This document shows, in pieces, positions 46,616 to 58,861 of a stretch of 64,000 nucleotides of DNA (positions within the stretch are counted from its first letter, which is position 1; every line of letters begins with the position of its first letter). Made by a program: the position numbers and the translations under genes. This DNA is from Valencia hispanica. Lineage: Eukaryota > Chordata > Actinopteri > Cyprinodontiformes > Valenciidae. The DNA lies in assembly GCA_963556495.2 (NCBI GenBank), contig OY747705.1, positions 30,125,001 to 30,189,000 on the forward strand, read 5' to 3'. The notes beneath the pieces are model-generated. The model ran no database searches. It was not told where the DNA came from and saw nothing but the letters and a program-made list of their open reading frames with translations.

Positions 46616-49600
46616 ATGCCCTCCCCTCCTAATGATGGAGGTGAGTAAGCGAGGGTCATTCCTCTCAGGACTGACAGGGTCAGTGTATTTGTTGCTTATG
46701 CTGAATTTGTGCATACAATGTGACATACTTAAGTATACCTCAACACATCCACATTAACACACACAAACACACACACACACACACACTGAAAAATAATCAT
46801 TCAGAAATTACGATGTATAGAACTACACCATGCAAGATGAATAATCCACTTACATTCTTTTTCCCATAAACAAACTCTCTAAATTCCCTGCAGGAACAAG
46901 AAAAAAACATTAGGGTTCTGCTCCCCTCCCTGTTCTGGAGCACAAGCTGTGCTTGTATCTAGTTATGCTGTGTGTTATCTCCTCCAGAGGATCAAGGAGC
47001 GTCCCCCGTGAATGGCCCATCTGTGGGCTCCTACCGGAGCAGCGGGAAGAGGAAGGCGCACACCAAAAAGAAGAAGGGCACTATAACTGCCAACGTCGCT
47101 GGCACAAAATATGAAATAGGTATTCCACCTCAACAGAGGTTAAAACTTCCTTGGTATCATGATAACTACAAAAGTATGTAAAATTAAAAGCAAAAAAGTG
47201 CCAGTGGGGAATCTAAACACAGGTGCATCTCAATAAATTACAATATAATTGAAATGTTAATTTATTCAAGTAATTCAATTAGTAACTTAAAGCTATTATA
47301 TTATTTAGATTATACAAAAAATGATATATTTTAAGTATTTGTTTCACCCCCAGGGGTGAATGCATGTGGTTTGGGTCAAGTGATTATCCTGGCCAAACAT
47401 AAAAAGGGGATACCATGTTCATTACTGCAGGTGCTAGTACTTTTGGTAGTGGGCAGGTGCCAAATCTTACTGGAAACTAAAATCATCATCATCATCTTCA
47501 TACTTCAACTTTGGACTTGTTAAAACACAGAGAATCAACACCAGAAGCTGACATAGCTTCCCAAATCAATCCTGACTGTGGAAGCCTCATGTTAGACCTG
47601 AGGCTACTTAGATTCTGAGTATCTCTATCCTTGTTCTCTCTTGGAATTACATGGAAATGGAAAAATCATATTGGCCTTTGGACCTTTGAATAACATTGTC
47701 TTTGGTTGATGAGTGGATTAATCAAGGAATACAGCAGTTTTAGCCCATCTCCTGGACACATCTGTGAATGTTGGTTCTTGAAGCACTGTTTAGGCAGCAG
47801 TCCAAGCCCTGGGACTATCCTCCAAACTCAGGACTGGCTTCACTTTCCTATCAAGGATGTGTTTAGTGTTTATGCTTGTTCCCTATTTTCCACCACACTT
47901 TTTCCTTCTTCTCAATTTTCCATTAAAAGGCTTGATTACTGCACTCGTTAAACAGCTAGCTTCATCCGCAATTACTTTTGGGAAATATGGTTCCTTTTCC
48001 AAGGTGTTGGTGACTGTCTGCCACACAACACTCTAGCCAGCAGTCATTTTCATAATATGGCCTGAACATAAAATCTCTGTAATGAAAATATTTTTATTGG
48101 TTTTATGTAATACTTAAATTGTAAGAGAAATACATAACAATAAGATATAATAAAATAAAAAATAATGCAAAAATACTTCTCTCAAAATATGTATCACTCT
48201 CTGTGTAGAAAATGTTTTATGTTTTATAAGTAATTGTATTAGTAAATTAGCTTTTTGATGATATTTTAATTATTAAGATGCATCTGAATGCATTAAAATC
48301 TAAAAAGGCAAGTTTTACTACTTTAGTGGCATGAAACAGGATGTGCTGTTCTTTGTAGATTATGGGCATCAAAATCCTCTCTGAAACGATTGATCAGTCC
48401 TAACAGTAGTTGTGGTATTGTCCAAAACCTTTCCGTCATTGAATTTCAGTACACTGCTTCAGAAGACAGGTGAGAAGCAAAAACTAACTTAAATAGACAG
48501 ATGAAAAGCTCTACAACTAAAGTAATCTCGTCTGAAAATTCTGGGGTTTTTTTCAGTTTGTTTTGTAGGGTATTTTTTTCTTACTACAGCTACATTGGCC
48601 TAAATTTTCCTTGAGTTTATGAGGGTTTTTTCTCATAAAAAATGTAACGAGTAAAGAATTTTAAGGCCCGTTTCTTCCTGTGGCTTAGTGAGTGCTAGAA
48701 AAACACCAGACATCCAGCTCTAATGTTGCCTTAACAATAAAATCTGCAAAGGTGGATATATTTTTTGAAAGAGTTTGCTTTTCTTTGTCTCAAATTACCC
48801 CTAAACAGTTGCAGTTGAGCTAAACAGCTCACACAGAGATACTTCAGCTATATATACTTTACATAAATCTTCTCTGTGGTAATTTAGCTTGGCGGTGAGT
48901 TGTTTTTTTCAGTTTGAGATTAGCTGAAACAGCACTGTAAGCGCTCCTCTGAAGTTCAATATATTGTGTGGCAGCAGAGTTCTCAGGGGTGAACTACAAC
49001 CCATAAAAGTAAGGCGTCAGCAGCAGCAAGTAGAAGTCTGAGGCAGTCGGGATCCTGTCGGTAGACGGGAGTCCAGCTGTGAGTCAGTCATCTAGCTGTG
49101 ACGAGACCCTCACAGTGGCCATTCTGAGGGTAGTTTGAGCCTATTTTATGGGAAAATTAACACCACAGGCCAGATGGATGGCTTTTTTTGCACCTGTTTT
49201 GCCTTTTTTGAGAACAATAATAATAATAATATCCCAGGTAAAGTTTTATGATGTGAGAAAATTGGGTTTGGAATCTGCTTTGGGTCCACTGAGTAGGAAA
49301 ATGTACACTAAAGCACTTAAAATGCCTGTTTTGTGAGAAGTGCAAGAAAAGGATCAATTATAGCCCTGATGTACTAGAGGACCTTACTACTAACTGTAAG
49401 CATATGTCTGCTTTGATGTAAATCCTCCCTGTTCCAGTTAGCAAAACACTTTTAGTCTCTGCTGACATTAACAGATGGATGAAGTCACATTGGAAACATC
49501 TATTTCCCCATTCAAGTGCCATCACGCAACATTAGGCAAGCCTTCTCCAGGTTTGTAGAAGCTTTCAAGAAATTAATTAATACTTTGTTTTGTTAGGGCA

Positions 49601-52600
49601 TATGAATTTTTCATTAACTGCTGAATAATGAATACTTGTTGGATTAATGTCCAAATGGGTTGCCACCTATCTCTCATGCTATAGGGTTTCCGGTGGGAAT
49701 TGAATGCATTACAGTCAATTAATTTATCTTTTTCAAGAGAGGCATTATGATTAGCCGGTGTGCTACCGTTCCATGAATAGTAAATATTGCTGTGAGCTTT
49801 TTGATCTATAACCTCCCAGATTCATCTCCTTATGAATGCACAGCAACATTTAGGCTCAGCAAAATGTTTGAGTGAAATATTGATCTGTGATGCTTGGTTA
49901 GGTTTAGGATTTATGGGTCTAAGTGAGCTCATGTTCTTATTTTGCATCTATAACTTTGAGCTGCCTCACTCTTTAGAACATCGCTGGTCAATTGTTAAGA
50001 GATATTTCAATATTACAATGACTTACAGGTTTATGAATACACAGTATTAATAACCCTTTCACTTTTTTACAATTTTGTCAATTAATAACTGCAAACCTTA
50101 ATGTATTTTATTGGGATTCTATGTGATGAACCAATAGAAAATAATGCAAAATTGTAAAGGAAATGGAAAATGATGCATGGTTTTGAATTTGTTTTTACAA
50201 ATCACAATCTAAAAAGTGTAATGTGCATTTGTAATCACCCCCAGCTACAACTGGTACCTTTTTATGACTTCCTTCCAGCCATGGCTTTCTTTTTGCCATG
50301 CTTCCATAAATTACCTATTTCTTCACAACACATTTTTTTTCTCAACAGATTCTCTCACCTGATGTGGGCATTTTTGCATCTCCTCTTGAATTGCCATAGG
50401 CCTCTTGGTGGCAAAAAACGACTGAGGCCTTTGCTAACTTTATTTATATTTAGATTAGATGACAAACATGACTTCATTAACATATCAGAAGATTTCTGAA
50501 GGCAAATTGTTGCACTAGATTTTATCTAAGGGTTTCAGCATTAAGTGGAAATACAATTGTATTTCTAAATGTTTTGAAAACCATGTATCATTTTTCTTCT
50601 TTTAGCAGATATTCACCTCTTTGTGTTGGTCTATGAGTTTGTGGTAATAACTTGACAAAAATGTGAAAAGGTTCAAGGGACATGAATGCTATTGCAAGGC
50701 ACTCATTGTGTTTATTGTGGAGATTCTAAGCTTTATTGCGGTATTTCCTTTTTAGAATAGATATTAATGTGCTTTTTAATGTTTTCATACAGTACGTATA
50801 GCCATCAGGGAGATGGGCTTCATCAAAGCACGGGATGATGATGAGACTGCCAACCTCATCTGGAATGACTCAGCGGTGCAGCATGAGAAAATTGCTGAGC
50901 TCAGGAACTATCAGGTAGACACAACTGGGCAGTTTTTAATAACAAACAATGCAGTTGAGTTCAGGAGCCTCAGTGTTTGATAAGATAATTGTTTTGCTCT
51001 CATATATTTTTGTATGACAATTTTTGTCTCTCAGACAAATTCACAAAATCTTTATTGATTCTCAGTTTGTTTTGAAAACTAATAAACAAAATATGAATTA
51101 TTAAATATAATCTTTAGCCCCGCCGTCCTTCACCTTTGAGGTGGTTGAGTTTGACACATCCAGTGGGCTTCAGTCTGCTTCAGAAATAAGTTTCTTCATC
51201 TCAGGAAGTGTTATAGGAAGTGTTATAACAGTGCTGCATCCCTTTCTTAATGGCTGGTAATCAGTGAGAGCCCAGTAGAAAATGTTCAGATCTCATCAGC
51301 CAGCAACAGTCCCAGGCAGTGGTTGTATGTTTCTGCTTCTGAGGGCTTGCAAACTGTCATAAAGTCTGTATGTTTCAATCAAGCATTCTCATCAGTTCTA
51401 CAGAAGCAATCACAATGATTCAACCCTGGCAACAAATTAAGCTGAGTGGCAAAAATATACAAATCAGCTGCTGCAGTTTGCATTAAAATAAACAAACCAC
51501 AGCAATTTAAGTAACTGATCAGAACTGATATCGTGAGCAGCTTCTTGAAGTTCAACACAAAATGCCGCATTTAATTACATCTGCTGTCTCAAAATTATAC
51601 AACACTTTTGTTACAATAATCTTTAGATCTTAGTAGAGCAGCTTTTTTGCTAATATGCATTAATGCAAACCTTATCCATTCACTTTAAAGGGGGGTATTA
51701 TGCTTCTTCCAGGCACATATTACCCTTCTATAGCACACTCCAATAAAATTGTCACCGTAAGTCTTTTAAAAGTCCGTCATATATCCAAATCCACCTTAAA
51801 GAAATGTACTTTCGTATTGGACGCCTTGATTTTCGCTTGTGCCTCTCTAAAGGCCGCTTTATACTTCTGCGTCGTATCCCTCGCGTAGGGTACGCCGTAA
51901 CCGCCGTAGCCTCTGCGTAGGTCCGCAGAGGCTTGAGGTGGACCTCCTCGGACTTGACGTGCAGCCCGGCGACGCGACGCAGAGACGCGGAAGTACTCCC
52001 TTGTGATTGGTCAGTGAGGTTACGTACGCACGTACCATCTTCCACGTCTCCGTCTTCTCATTTGCTTGCGTTGTAAAGTGTTCAAAAGAAGGATAATTTG
52101 TTCGTCTGCTTCCACAATCTCGTTGAGACACTGCATCAAGTCGGCGCCATCGTTGCTCTAAAGAAATACTTGCCGGAACTGAAGCAAATATAAGCAAACC
52201 ATCAGAAAAACTCCGCCCTGTGGAGTTTGCCGACCAATACCAGCCTACTGCCACCTGTAGGTCTGGAAATTAAACAGCAACACGACACTTTCAGCCCTAC
52301 GCAGAAGTATAAACACAGCTGTGGGTACGGGGGTTACGGCGTAACCTACGCGACTGACGCGATGCAGAAGTATAAACCAAGCTTTAGACCCTCCTAATCT
52401 TTCTGACACTCCCCCTTCAGTTCGTCACATACCATGCATCATCGCAGCATGCACGGATTCGGAAAGAAAATCCCACAAAAGACGCGCAGCTGCAGCTGGT
52501 ATGTTATAATTACTGCAGCTGGGACTCAGACGGAGTTGTGTAAGATGGGGAGGGAAGGGGGAGCTCTGCAGGGGCGAGGCTCTCGGCTGAGTACGTAAGG

Positions 52601-55600
52601 TCGGAGGAGGAGATGGGTGGAAAAGGCGGGGATAGGTGGGAGCAGGCGTTTCAGCAACTCCGAGAACTACCAGCAGAGACCGGCAGAGACTGAAAGATTA
52701 CTCTAACATGAGTGAATGGGTCAGAGCAACACTTCAGGCATGTTTTTAATGAGGGAAAGACAGGTTCTTAGGATATTAAGCTTCAGAAAGTCCATTTTGC
52801 ATAATACCCCCCTTTAAGTATCTCAGCCTGCTCCTTATGGGCACCTCCTTTTCTAAATCCCACTAGAGATTTTTTAAATAGAATTCCAGTCAGGTGTGAC
52901 TATGATGGCCACTCTAGTATTTTAAAGGACTTCTTCTGAAACCAAGCCTTTGTGGACTTTGAGATATGCTATTGGATCATTGTCCTGTTTGAAGGCCAAG
53001 TAATGTCAAAGGTTTGGCTTACTCCCAGGTGATGTGAATTTTACTCGAAGGATTTTTGATACTTGATTGAATCCATCTTGCCCTTCACACACAATTTTGT
53101 CTGTGTCGGCAAAACAACCCCTGAGCATCATGAAGCCACTACCACGCTTTACTGTAGGCAGGGTGTTCTTTTCAGAAAATGCTTTACTTTACTTTCTCCT
53201 TGATCAATAGATTAAAAAAGTTCCAGTTTTGATTTGTCCATCTACAAAACAGGTTCCCAAAAGCCCTTTTGGCTTATTTCTGTATTTGTGAGCATATTGG
53301 CAGTGACTTTAATGGTCCCTTTGGGTCAGTAGTGGTGTACGTCTTGGAGTTTACACATGGACTCCTTCAGCATTTTATAAGCACTAAGGAAACTGAAACC
53401 TCAGTGTCTGCTATCACCAAGTATTCCAGCAGGTCTTGCAGCAGCAGCACCTGCCTCCTCTTGAGTCTGGTGGCAGCTGTTGATACTTTCCTCTTCCTGC
53501 CACATCCAGTTGGAGCAGCCACTGTTCAATAATTCTAACAGGCAATGAAACATCACCGTCACCACTCCTAGGGTTTGAGGTGTGTTGCACATATGGTGAA
53601 ACTGGCCGGCAAAGGTGTACTTGAGACCACACCTGATTCTTCTCATGAACAATTATTTTCAAGAGGTTGAATAATTTTTAAACTGCAGTGGTCATTAACT
53701 CTGATTTTGTGTTGAATTTGGATATTGTTAGTTTTATTCAACCATTTAAACCAAAAAAGTTTGATTGCAACTGTAGAAAAAGCATCCCAGTGACCATGCT
53801 CAAGGCCATACTTAGCTATACATATTTTAAACAGGCTTCATCTTTAAGCTTAGCAGAGATTGGCAAGAAAAACGAAGTTCTACTGGAGGATCAAACTGAA
53901 TCTCCCCAACGAGAAAAATAATTCCTAATCTGCCCACGCACAGTACTAAACATGGGACTATTATAATCATTTAAACCACGTATGTTGCTTCCTGAAATCT
54001 TAGGGGTTAGGGGTTGCGATCCCTGTTGTAGCCACATAGTCAGATAATCTCATTCTTCCATTCAAAAAGAATGTCGGGTGGAGGGTTTTGGGCATCATTA
54101 ACTATGTTCTTTATCTTTCTGACTTTGGTACCCTATTTCATAACATAACCAGGAGCCAGTCAGTATCTTACCTGGAGTAGATAAAAGCCTGGACAAACCT
54201 AATTTTGTAGATTGAAAAAGGCTACATAGTGGATAAAGCAACTCCTATCAAAATGTAATAAATGCTCACTATCTTATAAATCTTCACACTGCAGTCACTT
54301 TTGCTTTAGATGGTTATTTATGACGATTTGTTGCAGTAGTTATTCCATGTGCAACATGGGTTGGAAAACAGATTGAGGTAGGCATACACAGCCAGAGTAA
54401 CTAAATCATGCAAATATAATGTAGTGTAAAAACCAAAAATCTTGGAGTGGTTCAGGCAAAGTGTGTTTTGATGATTTTAAACAGCATTTCTTTCCTGTCG
54501 ACTTCTCTGGGTGCTTATGCCTAACCCATCACTTCGCAGCACAACATTCAAGTGGATCAAATATGCCAACAGACCTTAGACCTGTCACTTTATTCTAACA
54601 CAAAAGTGCAATTGATGATTTTCTGGGATGCCATTAAACTATATGATGTTTGTTTTACATTCATGTAAAAAAAATGTATCAACAATCAGTTAGGTTTGAC
54701 AATCCCTGAAGGGATTTGCACCTCCCTATTTATCGGATATAATTCAGCCATATACTCCTTCACATCTTTTAAGGTCTGCTGACCAGCAGCTACTGATCAT
54801 TCCCAAGACTCAGCTGAAGCTTAGAGGTGATCAGGCTTTTGCTGTAGTAGCACCTGAGCTGTGGAATCCGCTGCCCTCTACCAAAAGAAAGGCTTCCTCA
54901 CCCTCAGTTTTTAAAACTCTCCTTAAAACCAACTTATTTTCATTGGCTTTTGATACTGATTGATGTGATCACTCATGTTGTTTTGATTTGAGTATATTTA
55001 TGTATTTTATTAATAAAAAAAAAAATCTCTGATGAGTGCTGTTTTGTTCTTTTAATGTTCAGCACTTTGGTCGACATTGTTGTGTATAAAGTGCTTTTTA
55101 AGTAAAGTGCATTGGATTGGATTGGACATTACAGCCAGAAACATCAGTGTATTTTACTGAAATGTTATGTGACAGATCATAAAAGTAGCCTATAAAATGG
55201 AAAGTGATACATGATTTTAACTTTTTATTTTTTACAAATAAAAATCTAAAAAGTGTGAAGTACATTTATATTCAGCCCCACTAAGTCAATACTTTGTTGA
55301 ACTCATTTTTGTGCCATTTACAGCTGCAAGTCCTTTGGGGGTTTATCTCTACCACAGAGAGTCCAGAGACAGACATTTTTGCCCATTCTTTGTTGCAGAA
55401 TCACTCAAGCTCAATCCGATTGGACCTGTGAGTGGCAATGTTTAAGTCATGCCACAAATTCTAAAATAGTTGTAGGTCTGGACTTTGGGCCATTCTAACA
55501 TTTTGGTGCTCATGTTGGTCAGCTTTAGGATTGGTATCCTTCTGGAAGGTAAATCTCCACCCCAGTCTCAAGTCTTTTGTAACCCTTTGACAGGTTTTAT

Positions 55601-58058
55601 TTTAGTATTTCCCTGCATTTAGATCTACCTATCTTCCCATCAATTCTGACCAGTTTCTCAACCTGTTGAGAAGAGCACCCCTACAGCATGATGCTGCCAC
55701 CACCATGATCTTCAAGAAGCTGTTTGTTCTTTAACAAACTTCTGAGGCCTTCACATGATTATCTGTATTTTATTCTGAGAATACATTCTGCACAGGTGGA
55801 CTCTTTGTTCAAATTAGGTGACTTTCGAAGGCAATTGGTTGCACTGAATTTTATTTAGAGGTATTGAATCAAAAAGGGATAAAGACATATGTTCAGCAAA
55901 CTTTTAATAATATTATTTGTTAAACATTTTGCAAACCATTCCAGCTAACAATTGCACTGATTTTGAATACAATGCTTTATACTGGTCTATCACAGACAAT
56001 TACAATGAAATACACGAAAATTTTTGGTTCAAGGGTACGAACACATTTGCATGGCACTGTATTTTGTAACGAGAGGTGATGATCTGCACTTATGAGAATG
56101 ATTTTATCACCAATAATAAAAGTCAAGGCAGTAGAAAGAAAGTATTAAAAAAATAAGAGAAAAAGGTGCTCAGTCGATATAACAGTGGTAGAGGACAAAT
56201 GCAACTAACCATGAAGATTAGACAAAAGTTACACTAAAATATTGCATAAATAAAGGAAAAAAGTGGTAGTGGAAACTCCTAGTTACTATTCCTAAGGCAA
56301 AGTGTAGTAACAGAAAGAGATAGCCGGTATGAAAAAATCATGGACATAGTGAGAGGCTACAGCAGGGGCTGTACAGAGATGGAGAGATTGACAGGTAGAC
56401 TGACAGCCCGTGCACACTGGGGCTGCTGGGCCAGCTTTCAGATGTCACTAGTGATGTTGATAAGATGGGCCTTAACAACAAGAGTTGCTCTCAATTTTTC
56501 TTGCTTGTCTGAGAGTGATTTTACCTCTGTTTGACCCCCGCGTCTTGCGCAATGAACTTGGCTGCCCTCCCGTAGCTGTGAGCGTTAGCTATCCGTCTTT
56601 CCGAGTGCTTATTTGATTAGACTGGCCACTAATGATAGATTAAAACACAAGCTAGTCAGGAAGAGGGTGCCTTGTTAAAATAGGGGCACCAAGAGTTCAG
56701 CAAAGACGATGGAATATTGTGAATACTGCTGCTTAATATGTTGCAATGTTGCTAATGTTTCACTTTGAACAGATGCTTTGCTTTTTTTCAGTTTGTTTCT
56801 TCATGCTACTGTGGCTTTCATGAGATAAAATCTCAGAAGAAAAGTAAAACTCCCTCAACAATCGGTTCTGATTTGCGCTTACACGACATGTAGTCTTGCG
56901 GCAACGGCATAATTGTGCTGTCTCTTCCGAATCTAATTATGTCTGTCTCGTTTGGATAATAATCACGCATTCCTTATACACTTTGTATTCTCAAATTATT
57001 TTTTAACCTCTCCCCCCCATTTTAAAATTGTCCACTTTTTCCGTTTGCATGATGTACTTTGAGAGCTCGCTGTCAAATTTTTACTTCATACGGGCCTAAT
57101 TACCACCCCTGTTCAGGCTCATTTGGTCAAAGAATACAGAAAACTCTGAGTTTTTTTCTGTTCACCCCCCCCTTTCGGCACATTCAAAGCAATTCATTCA
57201 ACTGTCACCACAGGAGCTTGTGATGCAGAACCAATTACCTTAGCCCCTCTGAGTTGAGATTGATCGTTTTTTTTTTCTCGCCTCTTCCCTCCCCAACCTT
57301 TAAAGTATAAAAAAAAAACATGGTAAACTAAATAAGGGTTGGGAAAGGTCTTAGCGTCACCTTTTTGTTTTGAGTCTGTAATTGGGCATAAATGTCAGAA
57401 CATTGTAAGCTCACTTCAGGTTGCTGCCTTTAATGTGCTCATTTTTATGAAGGGGTGGGGGTGGAATTGAGTGGCTTAATGGCCCTAACAACATTATTAT
57501 GTCTGCCTGTCCCTCTGCAGAGAATTAACCATTTCCCTGGCATGGGCGAAATCTGCCGGAAAGACTGCCTCGCAAGAAACATGTCCAAGTGAGTTTTTTT
57601 TTGTGTCCCTCTTTAATGCGTGCATGTGATTGCTTTGGATCAGTTACAGAGAAGCAACGCAAGCATTTGAAAGCCTGCTGGTATTATAAGAAGTTACAGC
57701 TGGGTACTTGTAGCACTTCACATTTCAAAGCAAATGGTCAGGTCTGCCTTGAAAGGACAACATTCATCTTTTAATTTGACCAAAAAAAAAGGAAAATCAT
57801 GATAAGTGCCATATTCAACTGCCAGATTATTTTAAAAGGATAAATTATTGCTTCTTGGAGGAAAGTACACTTGCACACTGGCTCTTTTCTTCTTTGCAGA
57901 ATGATCAAGTGCCAGCCTCAGGAGTACAGCTTCATACCCAAAACCTGGATCTTCCCTGCCGAGTACACTCAGTTTCAGAACTATGTCAAAGAGCTGCGCA
58001 GGAAACGCAAGCAGAAGACCTTTATTGTCAAACCTGCCAATGGAGCCATGGGTCATGG
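46616..58058 (+). CDS. ttll7: Tubulin polyglutamylase TTLL7, N-terminal part (runs off the window)
   Basis: TTLL7 adds glutamate side chains to tubulin tails (mainly beta-tubulin) on microtubules, notably in neurons. Coding exons: 46616-46640, 46988-47119, 50793-50914, 57521-57588, 57900-58058. All junctions are GT-AG with frame kept (GAG, GTA and AAA codons are split). The protein begins MPSPPNDGEDQGASPVNG, followed by the basic KRKAHTKKKKGTITANVAG (about residues 33-52) and VRIAIREMGFIKARDDDE. The core continues with LIWNDSAVQHEKIAELRNYQ, RINHFPGMGEICRKDCLARN, TWIFPAEYTQFQNYVKEL and FIVKPANGAMGHG, the start of the TTL ATP-grasp fold with its ATP-contacting Lys. The order and spacing match vertebrate TTLL7. 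About 168 codons are present. The next expected exon (the ISLIRNGDKL / VQEYIEKPFL region) was not found before 64000, so it must lie beyond the edge. Confidence 0.95.
46755..46786 (+). repeat. (CA)n dinucleotide repeat
   Basis: Slightly interrupted CA run in the first coding intron of ttll7. Confidence 0.9.
47220..48286 (-). mobile_element. Tc1-like transposon relic
   Basis: Left end aggtgcatctcaataaatta is matched in reverse by the right end (aattattaagatgcatctga). Decayed minus-strand transposase lies between, with regions like those of the better element at 6641-8237. About 1.07 kb, with deletions and stops. Confidence 0.75.
50040..50710 (-). mobile_element. Tc1-like relic
   Basis: Left end includes ccctttcacttttttacaat and attttattgggattctatgt. 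Right end includes gtgaaaaggttcaagggaca and tattgcaaggcactcat. These are the ends of a common teleost Tc1-like family; the transposase core is lost. It ends about 80 bp before the ttll7 exon at 50793. Confidence 0.7.
51689..52813. mobile_element. TTAA-flanked (piggyBac-like) non-autonomous element with nested MITE
   Basis: Ends are AGGGGGGTATTATGC and the exact complement GCATAATACCCCCCT, flanked by TTAA at 51685-51688 and 52814-52817, as expected for piggyBac-type insertion. 1125 bp in total, of which 539 bp (51848-52386) is a nested MITE family A copy. No piggyBac transposase frame is present. Confidence 0.9.
51848..52386. mobile_element. MITE family A, copy 2 (nested, inverted relative to copy 1)
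   Basis: Ends taaaggccgctttatacttc and, in reverse, taaagcttggtttatacttc. The 60-65-bp inverted repeats contain gcgtaggg and ccgtaacc motifs. Internal sequence matches the reverse complement of copy 1 at 22114-22643, so this is one family. Confidence 0.88.
52850..53690 (-). mobile_element. Degenerate Tc1-like relic
   Basis: Minus-oriented transposase debris: ggatcattgtcctgtttgaa, catcatgaagccactaccac and caggttcccaaaagcccttt, among others. Frames are broken. The moderately long open frames at 53269-53662 fall in this debris and are not host genes. Confidence 0.6.
54690..55133 (+). mobile_element. 3' end of an L2/Rex-like LINE
   Basis: + strand reads a LINE ORF2 C terminus (QAFAVVAPELWNPLPSTK, then SVFKTLLKTNLFSL), an AT-rich 3' region, and the short tail repeat ATTGG-ATTGG ending at about 55128. 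5'-truncated, as usual for LINE insertions. Confidence 0.8.
55134..56065 (-). mobile_element. Degenerate Tc1-like relic
   Basis: Contains subterminal 'ttcagccccactaagtcaat', the minus-strand 'cagcatgatgctgccaccac' transposase block and a right end reading tttgcatggcactgtatttt. It begins where the LINE tail ends. Confidence 0.7.
56700..57500. other. ttll7: ttll7 intron upstream of exon 57521, possible conserved non-coding DNA
   Basis: Unlike most of the surrounding intron, this stretch has no recognisable transposon and a balanced base composition with AATTA-type motifs (caattacctta, ctaattaccacc). It may hold conserved regulatory DNA, but I cannot test conservation here. Confidence 0.3.
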
Positions 58059-58861
58059 GTATGTCAGTGGCTATAGCATGTGTCCCTGAGTAATCTGTGC
58101 GCATTGACTCCAAGACTGACAGAGAGGGCAAGGGTAAAAGAGGAGGAGGGAAAGGAAAGAGAGGAGGGAGTAAATTAGCAGCAGAGCAAATAGAGGACAA
58201 GCAAAACAAAAACAAAGCAATAAGGGGTTTGTGACCCTGGCATGGGTGTCTATGGAAATGGAGGATGGCTGGTAACAGATTGAGTATTAGAGCTGAAAGG
58301 GTGTGGCGAATCTCATTGTGGGGCTTCATTGTCCTCGATGGTCACCCCAGCCATAAATCAGAGGTTATCACTGCCAGTGGGGGCCACACACAAACGCTCG
58401 TGGTCTCTGGCAGTTACTGTAGTTCCTTCCCCTCAAGGTCTCTGCATGTGATTATTGGATTCCTTTATGAGGCACCATCAGCAGAGGCCAGTCAGACTAG
58501 AAAATGGACAAAGATGGCTGCTGCAGGGGAACACAGCCTCTCAATAGCATCTCTTTATCAAAAGATGAGCTGAATGTCGCACCTGAATGCATATTTCATA
58601 CTTTCGCTCCCCATGGGGCAAGAAGGAAGCTCAAGTTGTATTGTCACATTTTCATTCTGGATTTTGGCATTCTGAGAGACGAATTCTGGAAGTATTTATT
58701 CATTCTATCCCCCGAATAGATTAACTGATTTATTGTGTTAATAAGCTCCTCCTGTACACGATTTTGATCAGGAGTGTGAATCAAACATGTGAGTAATTGA
58801 ATAACTTCCAAGAAAGTGTTTAGTAACAGGCTTTTTAATGTAGGATTTACAGGAACTTACA

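Noticed and set aside
53269..53662. Three overlapping frames of 82-87 aa
   Set aside because: They lie in degraded Tc1-like debris.
57832..58329. 165-aa minus-strand open frame
   Set aside because: Overlaps a well-supported ttll7 exon antisense; composition is low complexity (Leu/Pro/Ser) and resembles nothing known.
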